Assembly (NCBI RefSeq): GCF_030466625.1
Contig: NZ_JADEVT010000001.1
Coordinates: forward strand, 372,001 to 436,000
Length of the DNA: 64,000 nucleotides
DNA from: Nocardioides sp. ChNu-153
GTDB lineage: Bacteria > Actinomycetota > Actinomycetes > Propionibacteriales > Nocardioidaceae
Reading direction: 5' to 3'
Shown here: one piece after another, positions 7,999-15,214 of the stretch
Layout: every line of letters begins with the position of its first letter
Position numbering within the stretch: the first letter of the stretch is position 1
Translations under genes and position numbers: made by a program
Notes under the pieces: generated by a model
The model's database searches: none
Told to the model about the DNA's origin: nothing
What the model saw: the letters and a program-made list of their open reading frames with translations, nothing else

Positions 7999-8004
7999 GA
8001 TACT
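7999..8004 (+). promoter_or_regulatory. -10 hexamer GATACT, likely leaderless start
   Basis: GATACT lies 6 nt before the GTG at 8011, in the 16-base gap after the GrpB-family gene. Confidence 0.35.
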
Positions 8005-8010
8005 CCTGCC

Positions 8011-8772
8011 GTGACCCGCGCGCGCATCGACGAGACGTTCACGGCCCCGGCGCTCGACCCCGACCTCTGGGTGCCGCACTACCTGCCGCACTGGACGATC
8101 CCGAAGCGGTCGGCGGCGCGCTACGACCTCGACGAGCACGGGCTGCGGCTGCGCGTCGACGCCGATCAGCCCGCCTGGCGCGAGGCCGACGGGCAGATGC
8201 GGGTCAGCAACGTGCAGACCGCGACGTGGGCCGGCCCGGTCGGCGGCACCGCCGGCACCCACCGCCACCGCCCCGACGGCCTCGTCGTCGTGACGGGGAC
8301 GCCGACGTGGAAGGGGTGGGTGGCCGACGCCGGGGAGGTCGTCGTGCGCGCCAGCGCGAGCCCCGACCCCACCTGCATGCTCGGCATCTGGCTGGTCGGC
8401 GTCGACGACTCCGGCCCCGACGACTCCGGCGAGCTCTGCATCGCCGAGCTGTTCGGCGACCGCATCGGCCCCGGCGGCTCGACCGTCCGCGTCGGCGTCA
8501 AGGCCCACCACGACCCCCGCCTCGTCGACGAGGTCACCGACGTCGACCTGCCGATCGACGCCACCCAGCCGCACGAGTACGGCGTGCGCTGGGGCGGCGA
8601 GCGCGTCGAGTTCACCGTCGACGGGGCGGTGGTGGCGACGAGCGCGCAACGGATCGACTACGAGCAGCAGCTGATGATCGACCTGTTCGAGTTCCCGGCC
8701 GACGAGCGGCGCGACCCCGCGGCGTACCCGAAGACCGCCCACGTGCACGCCGTACGAGCGGTCAGCAGGTAG
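8011..8772 (+). CDS. Glycoside hydrolase family 16-like (concanavalin A-fold) protein
   Basis: This 253-residue protein lacks a signal peptide. The beta-rich sequence and the block GELCIAELFGDRIG match the position of the GH16 active-site strand (E-x-D-x-x-E). Here the two outer Glu are kept as ELCIAE, but the central Asp is Cys. Intracellular location and the missing Asp make classical endoglucanase activity doubtful. The family match is structural rather than close. The start is GTG at 8011. Confidence 0.65.
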   Translation: MTRARIDETFTAPALDPDLWVPHYLPHWTIPKRSAARYDLDEHGLRLRVDADQPAWREADGQMRVSNVQTATWAGPVGGTAGTHRHRPDGLVVVTGTPTWKGWVADAGEVVVRASASPDPTCMLGIWLVGVDDSGPDDSGELCIAELFGDRIGPGGSTVRVGVKAHHDPRLVDEVTDVDLPIDATQPHEYGVRWGGERVEFTVDGAVVATSAQRIDYEQQLMIDLFEFPADERRDPAAYPKTAHVHAVRAVSR

Positions 8773-8805
8773 GGGGTGGAGGCGCTCGCCCCGAGCACCC
8801 CGTGC

Positions 8806-8921
8806 GACGTCATGCGGGGCGAGCCCTTGGGGCCACGATCGGTATGACGTCCGGGGCGGGTCGCGGGACGTCATGCGGGGCGAGCCCTTGGGGCCACGAT
8901 CGGTATGACGTCCGGGGCGGG
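8806..8921. repeat. Two direct copies of a 55-bp intergenic palindromic element (GACGTCAT family)
   Basis: Copies at 8806-8860 and 8867-8921 are identical along 55 bases. Each begins GACGTCATGCG and has CGGTATGACGTCC about 35 bases in, so the ends form an inverted repeat. Related elements with the same ends occur at 28900-28945 and 28973-29018. No open reading frame of interest overlaps them. Confidence 0.85.
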
Positions 8922-8944
8922 CCGGCGGACGTCCGCGGTGAGGT

Positions 8945-8983
8945 GGTGGTTTCGAGGCCGCTGGCGCGGCCATCTCAACCACC
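8945..8983. repeat. Palindromic intergenic element (GGTGGTTTCGAGG family)
   Basis: A single 39-base copy: GGTGGTTTCGAGG, a G+C-rich palindromic core around GCTGGC, and CTCAACCACC. The same family forms the arrays at 32379-32756 and 58003-58203 and a single copy at 22812-22850. Together with the element before it, it fills most of the 270 bases between the GH16-like gene and csbD. Confidence 0.85.
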
Positions 8984-9041
8984 GGTAGCGCCGCGGGCCC
9001 GGCCGCCAGTGGCGACCGGGCCCGCACGCACCTGCGAGGCG

Positions 9042-9215
9042 TCAGCTCTTGAAGGTGTCCTTGACGCCCTCGACCTTGTCCTTCGCGGAGGCCTTGGTCT
9101 GGTCGGCCTTGCCCTCGGCCTTGAGCTCGTCGTTGCCGGTGACGTCCCCGACGACCTCCTTGGCCTTGCCGGCCAGGTCCTCGGCGGCGTTCTTGGCCTT
9201 GTCGGCGATACCCAT
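9042..9215 (-). CDS. CsbD-family stress protein
   Basis: This 57-residue hydrophilic, Lys/Ala/Asp-rich protein has the CsbD pattern (MGIADKAKNAAEDLAGKAKE, then GNDELKAEGKADQ). CsbD proteins are small and induced by general stress; their function is unknown. The frame is open upstream, but the ATG at 9215 has GGAAGGAGA just before it and begins the family sequence. A small GGGAGC/GCTCCC hairpin lies in its leader at 9248-9263. It lies just downstream of the Asp23 operon, in the same direction. Confidence 0.88.
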   Translation of the reverse strand: MGIADKAKNAAEDLAGKAKEVVGDVTGNDELKAEGKADQTKASAKDKVEGVKDTFKS

Positions 9216-9305
9216 GTCGTTCTCCTTCCGGTCGGTGATCACAAGTCGGGAGCGGGCGCTCCCACCGCGCGTGGTGTGCACGGGGCTCAGAGGGACGGGA
9301 CGCGC

Positions 9306-9890
9306 TCAGCGCACCCGGACCCGGTCGGTGCCGCGGCCGAGCCGCTTGCGGCGCGGGGCGTCGAGCACGACGCGCAGGCGCACGTCGTCGTCGGGGAACG
9401 CGGCGGCGACCTCGCGGGCGCTCGCCTCGGTCGCCTCGGTCAGCGTCGTGGCGTCGGCCGCCGGGTCGACGGAGGCGTGGAGCACCAGCAGGGTGCGGCG
9501 GCCCCGGGCCTCGGTCGTGCCCCGGGCGCCGGTGACGGGGGCCATCGTGGCGAACCGCTCCGCGGCGGCCGCGGCCACCGAGCGCAGGTCCACCTCGAGG
9601 CGGCCCGTCTCGTCGCTGGAGTCGAGCCGCTGGCTCGACGGGCCCGGGCGGCGCAGGTGCGCCAGCAGCCACGCCAGGGCCAGCAGGCCCAGCAGCACGG
9701 TCGCGAGGGCGAACACCCAGGGCCACCAGCCGCTGGCGACGACGTCGCTCGCGGGGCCGGTCGGCAGGCTGTCCTGGTAGCGCCCCACGACGCCGAAGCG
9801 CCAGTCGAAGGCGAACAGGGCGAGCACCACCAGGCCGAGGCCGAGCAGCAGGGTGAGCGTGCGGTCGAGCACGCGGACGCGGGGGGTCAT
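9306..9890 (-). CDS. AmaP-like alkaline shock response membrane anchor protein
   Basis: This 194-residue protein has two hydrophobic helices (about residues 10-27 and 52-77) separated by a short outward loop, then a cytoplasmic Asp23-like region (GRLEVDLRSVAAAAAERFA through VRLRVVLDAPRRKRLG). That is the layout of AmaP, which anchors Asp23 to the membrane in Firmicutes. The ATG at 9890 overlaps the stop of the preceding gene. It is the last gene of the Asp23 operon. Assignment to AmaP is by topology and context. Confidence 0.7.
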   Translation of the reverse strand: MTPRVRVLDRTLTLLLGLGLVVLALFAFDWRFGVVGRYQDSLPTGPASDVVASGWWPWVFALATVLLGLLALAWLLAHLRRPGPSSQRLDSSDETGRLEVDLRSVAAAAAERFATMAPVTGARGTTEARGRRTLLVLHASVDPAADATTLTEATEASAREVAAAFPDDDVRLRVVLDAPRRKRLGRGTDRVRVR

Positions 9891-10489
9891 CGCGGCAGCT
9901 CCTTCGTCACGACGTCGATGCGGGCACGGGTCAGGTGGCCGACGGCCTCCTGCGCGGCGCGCTGGGCGGCCTGCCGCACGGGCGCGGGCTCGCGGTTCGT
10001 CGTCACCGCGATGCGGACCTTGCGGCGCGAGACGCGGACGGTCTCGGCGGCGACGACGCCGGGGGCCCGGTCGGCCGCGCTCTGCGCGAGGGCGGCGAGG
10101 GCGCCGGGCGCCAGCCACAGGTCGAGGCGCCCGTCCTTCGTCGGCCGGTGCGTGGCCCGCGCCGGCTTCACGGCGACGAGCACGAGGAGCACGCCGACGA
10201 CGCCGAGCACGGCGGCGCCGATCAGCAGGCCGAGCGACGGGGTGAGGCCGTCGACGGCATCGACCGTCGAGCGCAGCCACTCGGTGCGCGTCGTCGCCCA
10301 GCCCTGGCGCACCGCCAGGTCGTGGACACCCACGACGGCCAGGCCGATGACGACGATGCCGAGCAGCACGGCCACGGCGCCGGCGCCGGGCAGGGCGCGG
10401 GGCGGGGCGCTCAGCGGCTTCGGCAGCGCCACGTCGGGCGGGGTGGCGGCACGGGTGGTGCCGCGTCGGGCTTCCAGGGTCTCGCTCAT
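9887..10489 (-). CDS. DUF6286-like membrane protein of the Asp23 locus
   Basis: This 200-residue protein has hydrophobic helices at about residues 36-57 and 87-107 and a cytoplasmic C-terminal alpha/beta region (LDLWLAPGALAALAQSAADR to DVVTKELPR). Proteins of this plan next to asp23 genes in actinobacteria are labelled DUF6286; that label is from memory. The ATG at 10489 is preceded by GGAGGGTGG and overlaps the upstream stop by four bases. A membrane anchor or partner role for the Asp23 proteins is likely (inference). Confidence 0.6.
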   Translation of the reverse strand: MSETLEARRGTTRAATPPDVALPKPLSAPPRALPGAGAVAVLLGIVVIGLAVVGVHDLAVRQGWATTRTEWLRSTVDAVDGLTPSLGLLIGAAVLGVVGVLLVLVAVKPARATHRPTKDGRLDLWLAPGALAALAQSAADRAPGVVAAETVRVSRRKVRIAVTTNREPAPVRQAAQRAAQEAVGHLTRARIDVVTKELPR

Positions 10490-10905
10490 TCCACCCTCCT
10501 CCGCGGGGAGTCGACGTCGTCGGGGGAGACGACGTGCACGGTCACGTCGACGGTGCTGATGTGCACGCCGGACAGGCGGGCCGCGCGCTCCCGCACGCGG
10601 TCGCGCACGCCGGCGGCGATCGCGGTCACCGAGCACGGCCACACGGCGGCCACGTCGGCGCTCACCCGGGCGCTGCGACCGTGCATCTCCACGTCGGCCC
10701 GGGGGCTGCCCTGGCCGGTCAGACGGCCCAGCGCGCTGCGGTGGGCGACCGTGCCGGGGGTCTCCAGCACCGCCCGCTCCACCAGGGTGCGCACCGCCGT
10801 GGTGCGCACCTCGAGCGTGCCGCGGTTCTCGGCGTCGTCGGGCGCGGGCTCGCCGCGGTGCGCGGGCACCGTCGGGCGGGTCGGCGCCACGGCCTGCTCA
10901 GCCAC
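10486..10905 (-). CDS. Asp23/Gls24-family envelope stress protein
   Basis: This 139-residue protein has a short variable N-terminus and then the Asp23 domain: GTLEVRTTAVRTLVERAVLE, a strand region with SARVSADVAAVWP, and a C-terminal VRERAARLSGVHISTVDVTV. The family forms membrane-associated assemblies linked to cell-envelope stress. The start is GTG at 10905, overlapping the stop of the upstream short membrane protein by eight bases. It is the second of three Asp23-type genes on this strand. Confidence 0.78.
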   Translation of the reverse strand: MAEQAVAPTRPTVPAHRGEPAPDDAENRGTLEVRTTAVRTLVERAVLETPGTVAHRSALGRLTGQGSPRADVEMHGRSARVSADVAAVWPCSVTAIAAGVRDRVRERAARLSGVHISTVDVTVHVVSPDDVDSPRRRVE

Positions 10906-11074
10906 GACGTCCTCGCACGAGGGCTCCGAGGTCGAGCTCGCCGTCGACGTGGCCGCCGAGCAGGTAGCCGCCGCCGCCGAGGACGACCGCGAGGAGCAGG
11001 CCGAGGAAGCCGCCGGTGGTGACGGCGATCGTCAGCAGCAGGCCGGCGACGAGGCCGAGGCTGGAGGTGGTCAT
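10898..11074 (-). CDS. DUF2273-like short membrane protein
   Basis: This 58-residue protein is mostly two hydrophobic stretches (LGLVAGLLLTIAVTTGGFLG and LLLAVVLGGGGYLLGG), then a short acidic and basic tail. DUF2273 peptides of this kind accompany asp23 genes in many Gram-positives. The frame continues upstream, but the ATG at 11074 has AAGGAGA spaced properly before it. It is probably a membrane component of the Asp23 assembly. Confidence 0.7.
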   Translation of the reverse strand: MTTSSLGLVAGLLLTIAVTTGGFLGLLLAVVLGGGGYLLGGHVDGELDLGALVRGRRG

Positions 11075-11120
11075 GAGGGTGTTCTCCTTCGGGTTCACGG
11101 GTGGTGTGGGGGAGGCGTGC

Positions 11121-11444
11121 TCAGAGGTGGCCGTACCGGCGGGCGCCGGGCAGGCCCCGGGGGACCCGTCGGCGGATCCCCCCGGCCGCGGCGCGCCCCT
11201 GTCGTCGTACGACGTGGGCGGCGCGCCGCAGCCGGCTGCCGGGGACGACGACCACGGGGGTGGCCGTCGCCGCAGGGGGCAGCACCGCGTCGGTGCCGCG
11301 GCTGCGGAGGACCTCGAGCTCGGCCATCACGCGGGCGAAGGTCGCTGCGTCACCGCCCCGGTCGGGGTGGTGGGCGAGGGCGGCCTCGCGCCGGAGCCGG
11401 CGCAGGGCGTCGGCGTCGGTGCGCGCGGTGGCGGGTGCCTCCAC
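11121..11444 (-). CDS. Minimal J-domain-like protein in the Asp23 operon
   Basis: This 107-residue protein carries HHPDRGGDAATFARVMAELE, the HPD tripeptide and third-helix pattern of DnaJ J-domains, preceded by a helix LRRLRREAALA. J-domains stimulate Hsp70 ATPases. The helix before HPD is short and the rest is a basic tail, so it is a reduced version. The GTG start at 11444 has AGGAGGAGAC before it. Its position suggests chaperone recruitment to the Asp23 assembly (inference). Confidence 0.6.
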   Translation of the reverse strand: MEAPATARTDADALRRLRREAALAHHPDRGGDAATFARVMAELEVLRSRGTDAVLPPAATATPVVVVPGSRLRRAAHVVRRQGRAAAGGIRRRVPRGLPGARRYGHL

Positions 11445-11474
11445 GTCTCCTCCTGGATGGGGTGGGTGGTGCGG

Positions 11475-11840
11475 TCAGTCGTCGGTGGGCCGGGGCGCGC
11501 CGGGCGGGGCCACGTCCTCGACGGTCACGTCGACCGGCCCGCCCGCGAGGGGGCGGACGGCCGCGCGGACCGCCTCGGTGGTCGCCGTCAGCGGCGCCGC
11601 CCACGCGAGCACGACGTGCACGTCGGCACCGGGCTCGCGGAGCCGGATGCCGGCGACGCGCCGGCCGGGGAGGTACGTCGCGACCTCGCCCAGCACGCCG
11701 CCGTGCAGGTCGTGCACCCCGGGGACGGAGCGGACGGCGCGGGCGACCAGGTCGACCGGGTCCTCCAGCACCGCCGCGGCGGGCGCCGCCGGCTCCTCCG
11801 GCAGGGCGACCTCGTGCGGGTCCACGCTGGGCTCGCTCAC
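11475..11840 (-). CDS. Asp23/Gls24-like protein
   Basis: This 121-residue protein has an acidic Ala/Pro-rich N-terminus and then an Asp23-type core: ARAVRSVPGVHDLHGG, EVATYLPGRRVAGIRL and a C-terminal PVDVTVEDV. Such proteins are common next to longer Asp23 proteins in actinobacteria. The GTG at 11840 overlaps the upstream stop (GTGA), while the reading frame itself stays open beyond it. It is the second gene of the operon. Confidence 0.75.
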   Translation of the reverse strand: MSEPSVDPHEVALPEEPAAPAAAVLEDPVDLVARAVRSVPGVHDLHGGVLGEVATYLPGRRVAGIRLREPGADVHVVLAWAAPLTATTEAVRAAVRPLAGGPVDVTVEDVAPPGAPRPTDD

Positions 11841-12292
11841 TCCACGCGGGGGGCGGCGGGCTCGACGTCGTCCTGCCCGTCGTCGAGGAAGACGTCGTGG
11901 ACGGTGATGTTGACCTCGGTGACCTCGAGCCCGGTCATCCGCTCCACCGAGGAGATGACGTTGCGCCGGATGGCGGCGGCGAGGTCGGCGATCGCGACGC
12001 CGTACTCGGCGACGATGTCGAGGTCCACGGCGGCCTGGCGCTCGCCCACCTCGACGCTCACGCCCTGCGACAGGTTGGTGCGCGAGCCGGGGATGCGCTC
12101 GCGGAGCGCGCCGACGGCGCGGGCGGTGCCGCCGCCGAGGTCGTGGACGCCGCTGATGTCGCGGGCGGCGATGCCGGCGATCTTCGAGACCACGGTGTCG
12201 GCGATGGAGGTGCGGCCGGCCTCGGAGGTCAGCGCGGTGGTGCCGCGGCTCTCGAGGGCGGTGGTCGTCGTGGTGCTCTGCTTCTCGGTCAT
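11837..12292 (-). CDS. Asp23/Gls24-family envelope stress protein, main copy
   Basis: This 151-residue protein is the best match to canonical Asp23 in the window. It shows TSIADTVVSKIAGIAARDI, GVHDLGGGTARAVGALRERI, VEVGERQAAVDLDIVAEYGV and VEVTEVNITVHDVF-type blocks. It is the first gene of the leftward operon, with the divergent ECF sigma gene 170 bp away. The ATG at 12292 follows GAGAGGAACCACG. A CRP-like dyad lies at 12363-12378 in the intergenic region. Confidence 0.88.
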   Translation of the reverse strand: MTEKQSTTTTTALESRGTTALTSEAGRTSIADTVVSKIAGIAARDISGVHDLGGGTARAVGALRERIPGSRTNLSQGVSVEVGERQAAVDLDIVAEYGVAIADLAAAIRRNVISSVERMTGLEVTEVNITVHDVFLDDGQDDVEPAAPRVE

Positions 12293-12362
12293 CGTGGTTC
12301 CTCTCGTTCGTGTCGGACAGGTGTTGGTCGCGTGGAGGCCCGGGATCGTCACGCGGCCGCCG

Positions 12363-12378
12363 TGTGATCCGGGTCACG
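12363..12378. promoter_or_regulatory. CRP/FNR-like dyad TGTGA-N6-TCAC
   Basis: TGTGATCCGGGTCACG lies in the divergent spacer between the Asp23 operon and the ECF sigma gene. It fits the CRP-family consensus (TGTGA-N6-TCACA) except for the last base. Whether a CRP-type protein binds here is not shown by the sequence. Confidence 0.4.
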
Positions 12379-12462
12379 ACCCTCCCGAGGGGCGACTGCT
12401 GTTCGTCGCCGAGGGCACCTGCGGATGGGCCCGCTTGGAGGGCCCCGTCACGATCCACCGGT

Positions 12463-13032
12463 ATGAGCCCGAACGGCCCGCAGCGCAGCGGAGCCACCGA
12501 CGACGCGCTGCTGCGTGCTGCGCGCCTGGGGGACGAGGAGGCCTTCGCCGTGCTCGTCGACCGCCACGCCCCCGGGATGTACCGCTACGCCCTGCGCCTC
12601 GTGGGCGGCAGCGACGCGGACGCCAAGGAGGTCACGCAGGAGGCGCTGATCTCCGCGTGGAAGGGGCTCGACACCTTCGCGGGCCGCTCGAGCCTGCGCA
12701 CGTGGCTCTTCCGGCTGGTGCACCGCCGCGCCGCCGACCTGCAGCGCCACCGCCGCCCCACCCCCATCGACGACGAGCTGCTCTCGGCCGCGCTGCGGCC
12801 CGCGGAGGACAACCCGCTGCGCGACGCCCTCGACTCCGAGCTGCTCGCCGCCTTGCAGGCCGCGCTCGACGAACTACCGTGGCACCAGCGCGCGGCCTGG
12901 TTGCTCTTCGAGATCGAGGGTCTGTCGTACGACGAGATCGCCGCGGCGCTGGACCTGAGCACCGGAAGCGTCCGCGGGCACCTGCACCGCGGACGACGCA
13001 CCCTGGCCGAGAGGATGGAACGGTGGCGCTAG
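12463..13032 (+). CDS. ECF-type RNA polymerase sigma factor
   Basis: This 189-residue protein has sigma region 2 (DEEAFAVLVDRHAPGMYRYA, then DAKEVTQEALISAWKGLDTF and SLRTWLFRLVHRRAADLQRH) and region 4 (LPWHQRAAWLLFEIEGLSYD, then EIAAALDLSTGSVRGHLHRG). It directs RNA polymerase to stress promoters. The ATG at 12463 was chosen because region 2 begins shortly after; the frame is open further upstream. It overlaps the next gene by ten bases and is divergent from the Asp23 operon, which is its likely target (inference). Confidence 0.9.
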   Translation: MSPNGPQRSGATDDALLRAARLGDEEAFAVLVDRHAPGMYRYALRLVGGSDADAKEVTQEALISAWKGLDTFAGRSSLRTWLFRLVHRRAADLQRHRRPTPIDDELLSAALRPAEDNPLRDALDSELLAALQAALDELPWHQRAAWLLFEIEGLSYDEIAAALDLSTGSVRGHLHRGRRTLAERMERWR

Positions 13033-13508
13033 AGCCGGTCGACCCGTTCGTCCGCGCGACCGAGACCGCCCGGAGCGAGCGGCCTGAGCCGCCCGGCGGG
13101 TGGGTCGAGCTGTCCGCCTCGGTGATGGCACGCGTGCGCAGCTCGGTGCTGCCCTCCGAGCCCCTGCTGACCTTCGCCGCCGACGGTCGGCCGGACCAGG
13201 ACGCCGCGGGCTCGCGCACCTACGTCTCGGAGCGCGTCGTCCGCACGGCGCTGCGCGAGCTGCTGCAGTCCTCGCCCAGCCACGCCCCCGAGGGCCTGCG
13301 GCTGCTCGTCGACGACGGCCGGCTCACCGGCGTCGAGATCGACCTCGTCGCGGCCTACGGCACCGTGCTGCCCGCCCTGGGGGACGCCGTACGGGCGCAG
13401 GTGCTGGACCTGCTGCGGGGGCTGCTCGGCCCGGACCCCGACCTGGGCCCCGACGACGTCGTCGTCGCCGTCACCGACGTCGCCGTCGGTGACCCCCGGC
13501 TGGTCTGA
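13023..13508 (+). CDS. Asp23-like protein in the anti-sigma position
   Basis: This 161-residue protein starts at GTG 13023 inside the end of the sigma gene, the usual place for an anti-sigma factor. It has no membrane helix and no zinc-binding HxxxCxxC motif. Its second half (residues about 60-160: YVSERVVRTALRELLQSS, GVEIDLVAAYGTVLPALGDA and DDVVVAVTDVAV) has the Asp23 strand-helix pattern. It could link Asp23 status to sigma activity (inference). I am moderately sure of the Asp23 resemblance. Confidence 0.6.
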   Translation: MALEPVDPFVRATETARSERPEPPGGWVELSASVMARVRSSVLPSEPLLTFAADGRPDQDAAGSRTYVSERVVRTALRELLQSSPSHAPEGLRLLVDDGRLTGVEIDLVAAYGTVLPALGDAVRAQVLDLLRGLLGPDPDLGPDDVVVAVTDVAVGDPRLV

Positions 13509-13530
13509 CCGGGGGCCGCACGCCGTGACG

Positions 13531-13536
13531 TAGGCT
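13531..13536 (+). promoter_or_regulatory. -10 hexamer TAGGCT before prfB
   Basis: TAGGCT lies 8 nt upstream of the GTG at 13545, consistent with a leaderless or nearly leaderless prfB transcript. Confidence 0.45.
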
Positions 13537-13544
13537 TGGTCATC

Positions 13545-14663
13545 GTGGCTGGACCCGACTTCGACCAAGAGATCAAGCAGCTCGGCGCGACGATGCGCAC
13601 CATCGAGCAGGTGCTCGACGTCGAGAGCATGCAGCGGGAGGTCGCTGCCCTCCAGGAGGAGGTCGCGGCCCCCGACCTGTGGGACGACCAGGCCAACGCC
13701 CAGCGCGTGACCGGCCGCCTCTCCGCGCTCCAGGGCGAGCTCGAGCGCTTCGAGACCCTGCGGGGCCGCATCGAGGACCTCGAGATCATGGTCGAGCTCG
13801 CGCAGGAGGAGGGCGACGCCGACTCGCTCGCCGACGCCGTCGCCGAGCTGGGCCGCCTGCACAAGGCGGTCGAGGCCCTCGAGGTGCGCACCCTCCTCAA
13901 CGGCGAGTACGACGCCCGCGAGGCCCTCGTGACGATCCGCGCCGGCGCCGGTGGCGTCGACGCCGCGGACTTCGCGGAGATGCTGCTGCGCATGTACTCC
14001 CGCTGGGCCGAGCACCACAACTACCCGGTCGAGGTGTTCGAGACCTCCTACGCGGAGGAGGCGGGCCTGAAGTCGGCGACCTTCGCGATCCACGGGCCCT
14101 ACACCTACGGCACCCTCTCGGTGGAGTCGGGCACGCACCGCCTGGTGCGCATCAGCCCGTTCGACAACCAGGGCCGGCGCCAGACCTCGTTCGCCGCGGT
14201 CGAGGTCGTGCCGGTGCTCGAGCAGACCGACGAGATCGACATCCCCGACGAGGAGATCCGCGTCGACGTGTTCCGCTCCGGCGGTCCCGGCGGCCAGTCG
14301 GTCAACACGACCGACTCCGCGGTGCGTCTCACCCACCTCCCGACCGGCACGGTCGTCAGCTGCCAGAACGAGAAGTCGCAGCTGCAGAACAAGGCCAGCG
14401 CCATGGTCGTGCTCAAGGCCAAGCTGCTCGCGCTCAAGAAGGCCGAGGAGAAGGCCGAGCTCGACGGGCTGCGCGGCGACGTGCAGGCGTCGTGGGGCGA
14501 CCAGATGCGCAACTACGTGCTGAACCCGTACCAGATCGTCAAGGACCTGCGCACCGGCTACGAGGTCGGCAACCCCACGCCGGTCTTCGACGGCGAGATC
14601 GACGGCTTCCTCGAGGCGGGCATCCGCTGGCGCCGCGGCGCCGAGAAGGCGGACGCCAGCTGA
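13545..14663 (+). CDS. prfB: Peptide chain release factor 2
   Basis: RF2 terminates translation at UGA and UAA in the ribosomal A site. The 372-residue protein has the stop-recognition SPF tripeptide at about 204-206 and the catalytic GGQ at about 249-251 ([20 protein letters not shown]). There is no in-frame early TGA, so the programmed frameshift that controls E. coli prfB is absent. The GTG at 13545 is the likely start; a TTG nine bases earlier is also in frame. prfB upstream of ftsE and ftsX is a common actinobacterial order, here with extra genes between. Confidence 0.96.
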   Translation: MAGPDFDQEIKQLGATMRTIEQVLDVESMQREVAALQEEVAAPDLWDDQANAQRVTGRLSALQGELERFETLRGRIEDLEIMVELAQEEGDADSLADAVAELGRLHKAVEALEVRTLLNGEYDAREALVTIRAGAGGVDAADFAEMLLRMYSRWAEHHNYPVEVFETSYAEEAGLKSATFAIHGPYTYGTLSVESGTHRLVRISPFDNQGRRQTSFAAVEVVPVLEQTDEIDIPDEEIRVDVFRSGGPGGQSVNTTDSAVRLTHLPTGTVVSCQNEKSQLQNKASAMVVLKAKLLALKKAEEKAELDGLRGDVQASWGDQMRNYVLNPYQIVKDLRTGYEVGNPTPVFDGEIDGFLEAGIRWRRGAEKADAS

Positions 14664-14675
14664 GGCACCGGCTGC

Positions 14676-15191
14676 TCAGTCGGTGAGGACGATCCCGTCC
14701 TCGTCGCTCCACAGCGTCGCGCCGGGCGTGAACGTGACGTCGCCGAACGTCACGGGCACGTCGACCTCGCCCGCGGCGTCCTTCGCGCTCTTGCGCGGGT
14801 TGGACCCGAGCGCCTTGATGCCGAGGTCGAGCCCGGCCAGGGCCGTCACGTCCCGCACGGGACCGTTGATCACGACGCCGGCCCAGCCGTTGGCGACCGC
14901 CGCGGCGGCGATCTGGTCGCCCATGAGCGCCGACCACGGCGACCCGCCGCCGTCGACGACGAGCACCGCGCCGTCACCGGGCGAGCTCAGCGTCCGCTTC
15001 ACCAGCCCGTTGTCCCGGTCGCAGCGCACCGTGCGGACGGGGCCCGTGAAGCGGGGGCGTGCGCCGTACAGCCGCAGCTGTGTGCTGCACGAGCGCACCT
15101 CGAGGCCGGCGTCGACGAGCGCGTCGACGAGCGCGTCGACGAGGTCGGACGTGGTGGCCGTGCCGGCCAGGAACGCGCTGCGGTCGATCAT
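14676..15191 (-). CDS. RraA-family protein
   Basis: This 171-residue protein has the RraA fold signature: TSDLVDALVDA, GDGAVLVVDGGGSPWSALMG, a helix DQIAAAAVANGW, GVVINGPVRDVTAL and IKALGSNPRKSAKD. Family members are either RNase E inhibitors or HMG/4-hydroxy-4-methyl-2-oxoglutarate aldolases. The conserved GxxxD and R-D residues needed for the aldolase site are present. The ATG at 15191 was chosen over the long open frame upstream. A 12-base tandem (15111-15143) encodes the ALVD repeats near the N-terminus. Convergent with prfB, 12 bases apart. Confidence 0.85.
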   Translation of the reverse strand: MIDRSAFLAGTATTSDLVDALVDALVDAGLEVRSCSTQLRLYGARPRFTGPVRTVRCDRDNGLVKRTLSSPGDGAVLVVDGGGSPWSALMGDQIAAAAVANGWAGVVINGPVRDVTALAGLDLGIKALGSNPRKSAKDAAGEVDVPVTFGDVTFTPGATLWSDEDGIVLTD

Positions 15192-15214
15192 CGTGGCTCT
15201 CCTCGGGTGGGGGA

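Noticed and set aside
9248..9263. GGGAGC/GCTCCC hairpin as a riboswitch before csbD
   Set aside because: The stem is only six base pairs with no conserved motif; nothing supports ligand binding.
10478..13508. Long plus-strand frames across the Asp23 operon
   Set aside because: They are antisense shadows; only the sigma factor and the Asp23-like gene at the right end are supported.
13545..14663. Programmed +1 frameshift in prfB
   Set aside because: The frame is continuous from GTG to the GGQ domain and no early in-frame TGA exists.
15111..15143. 12-bp tandem repeat in the RraA-family gene as a phase-variable tract
   Set aside because: The unit is a multiple of three and encodes ALVD repeats, so length changes would not shift the frame.
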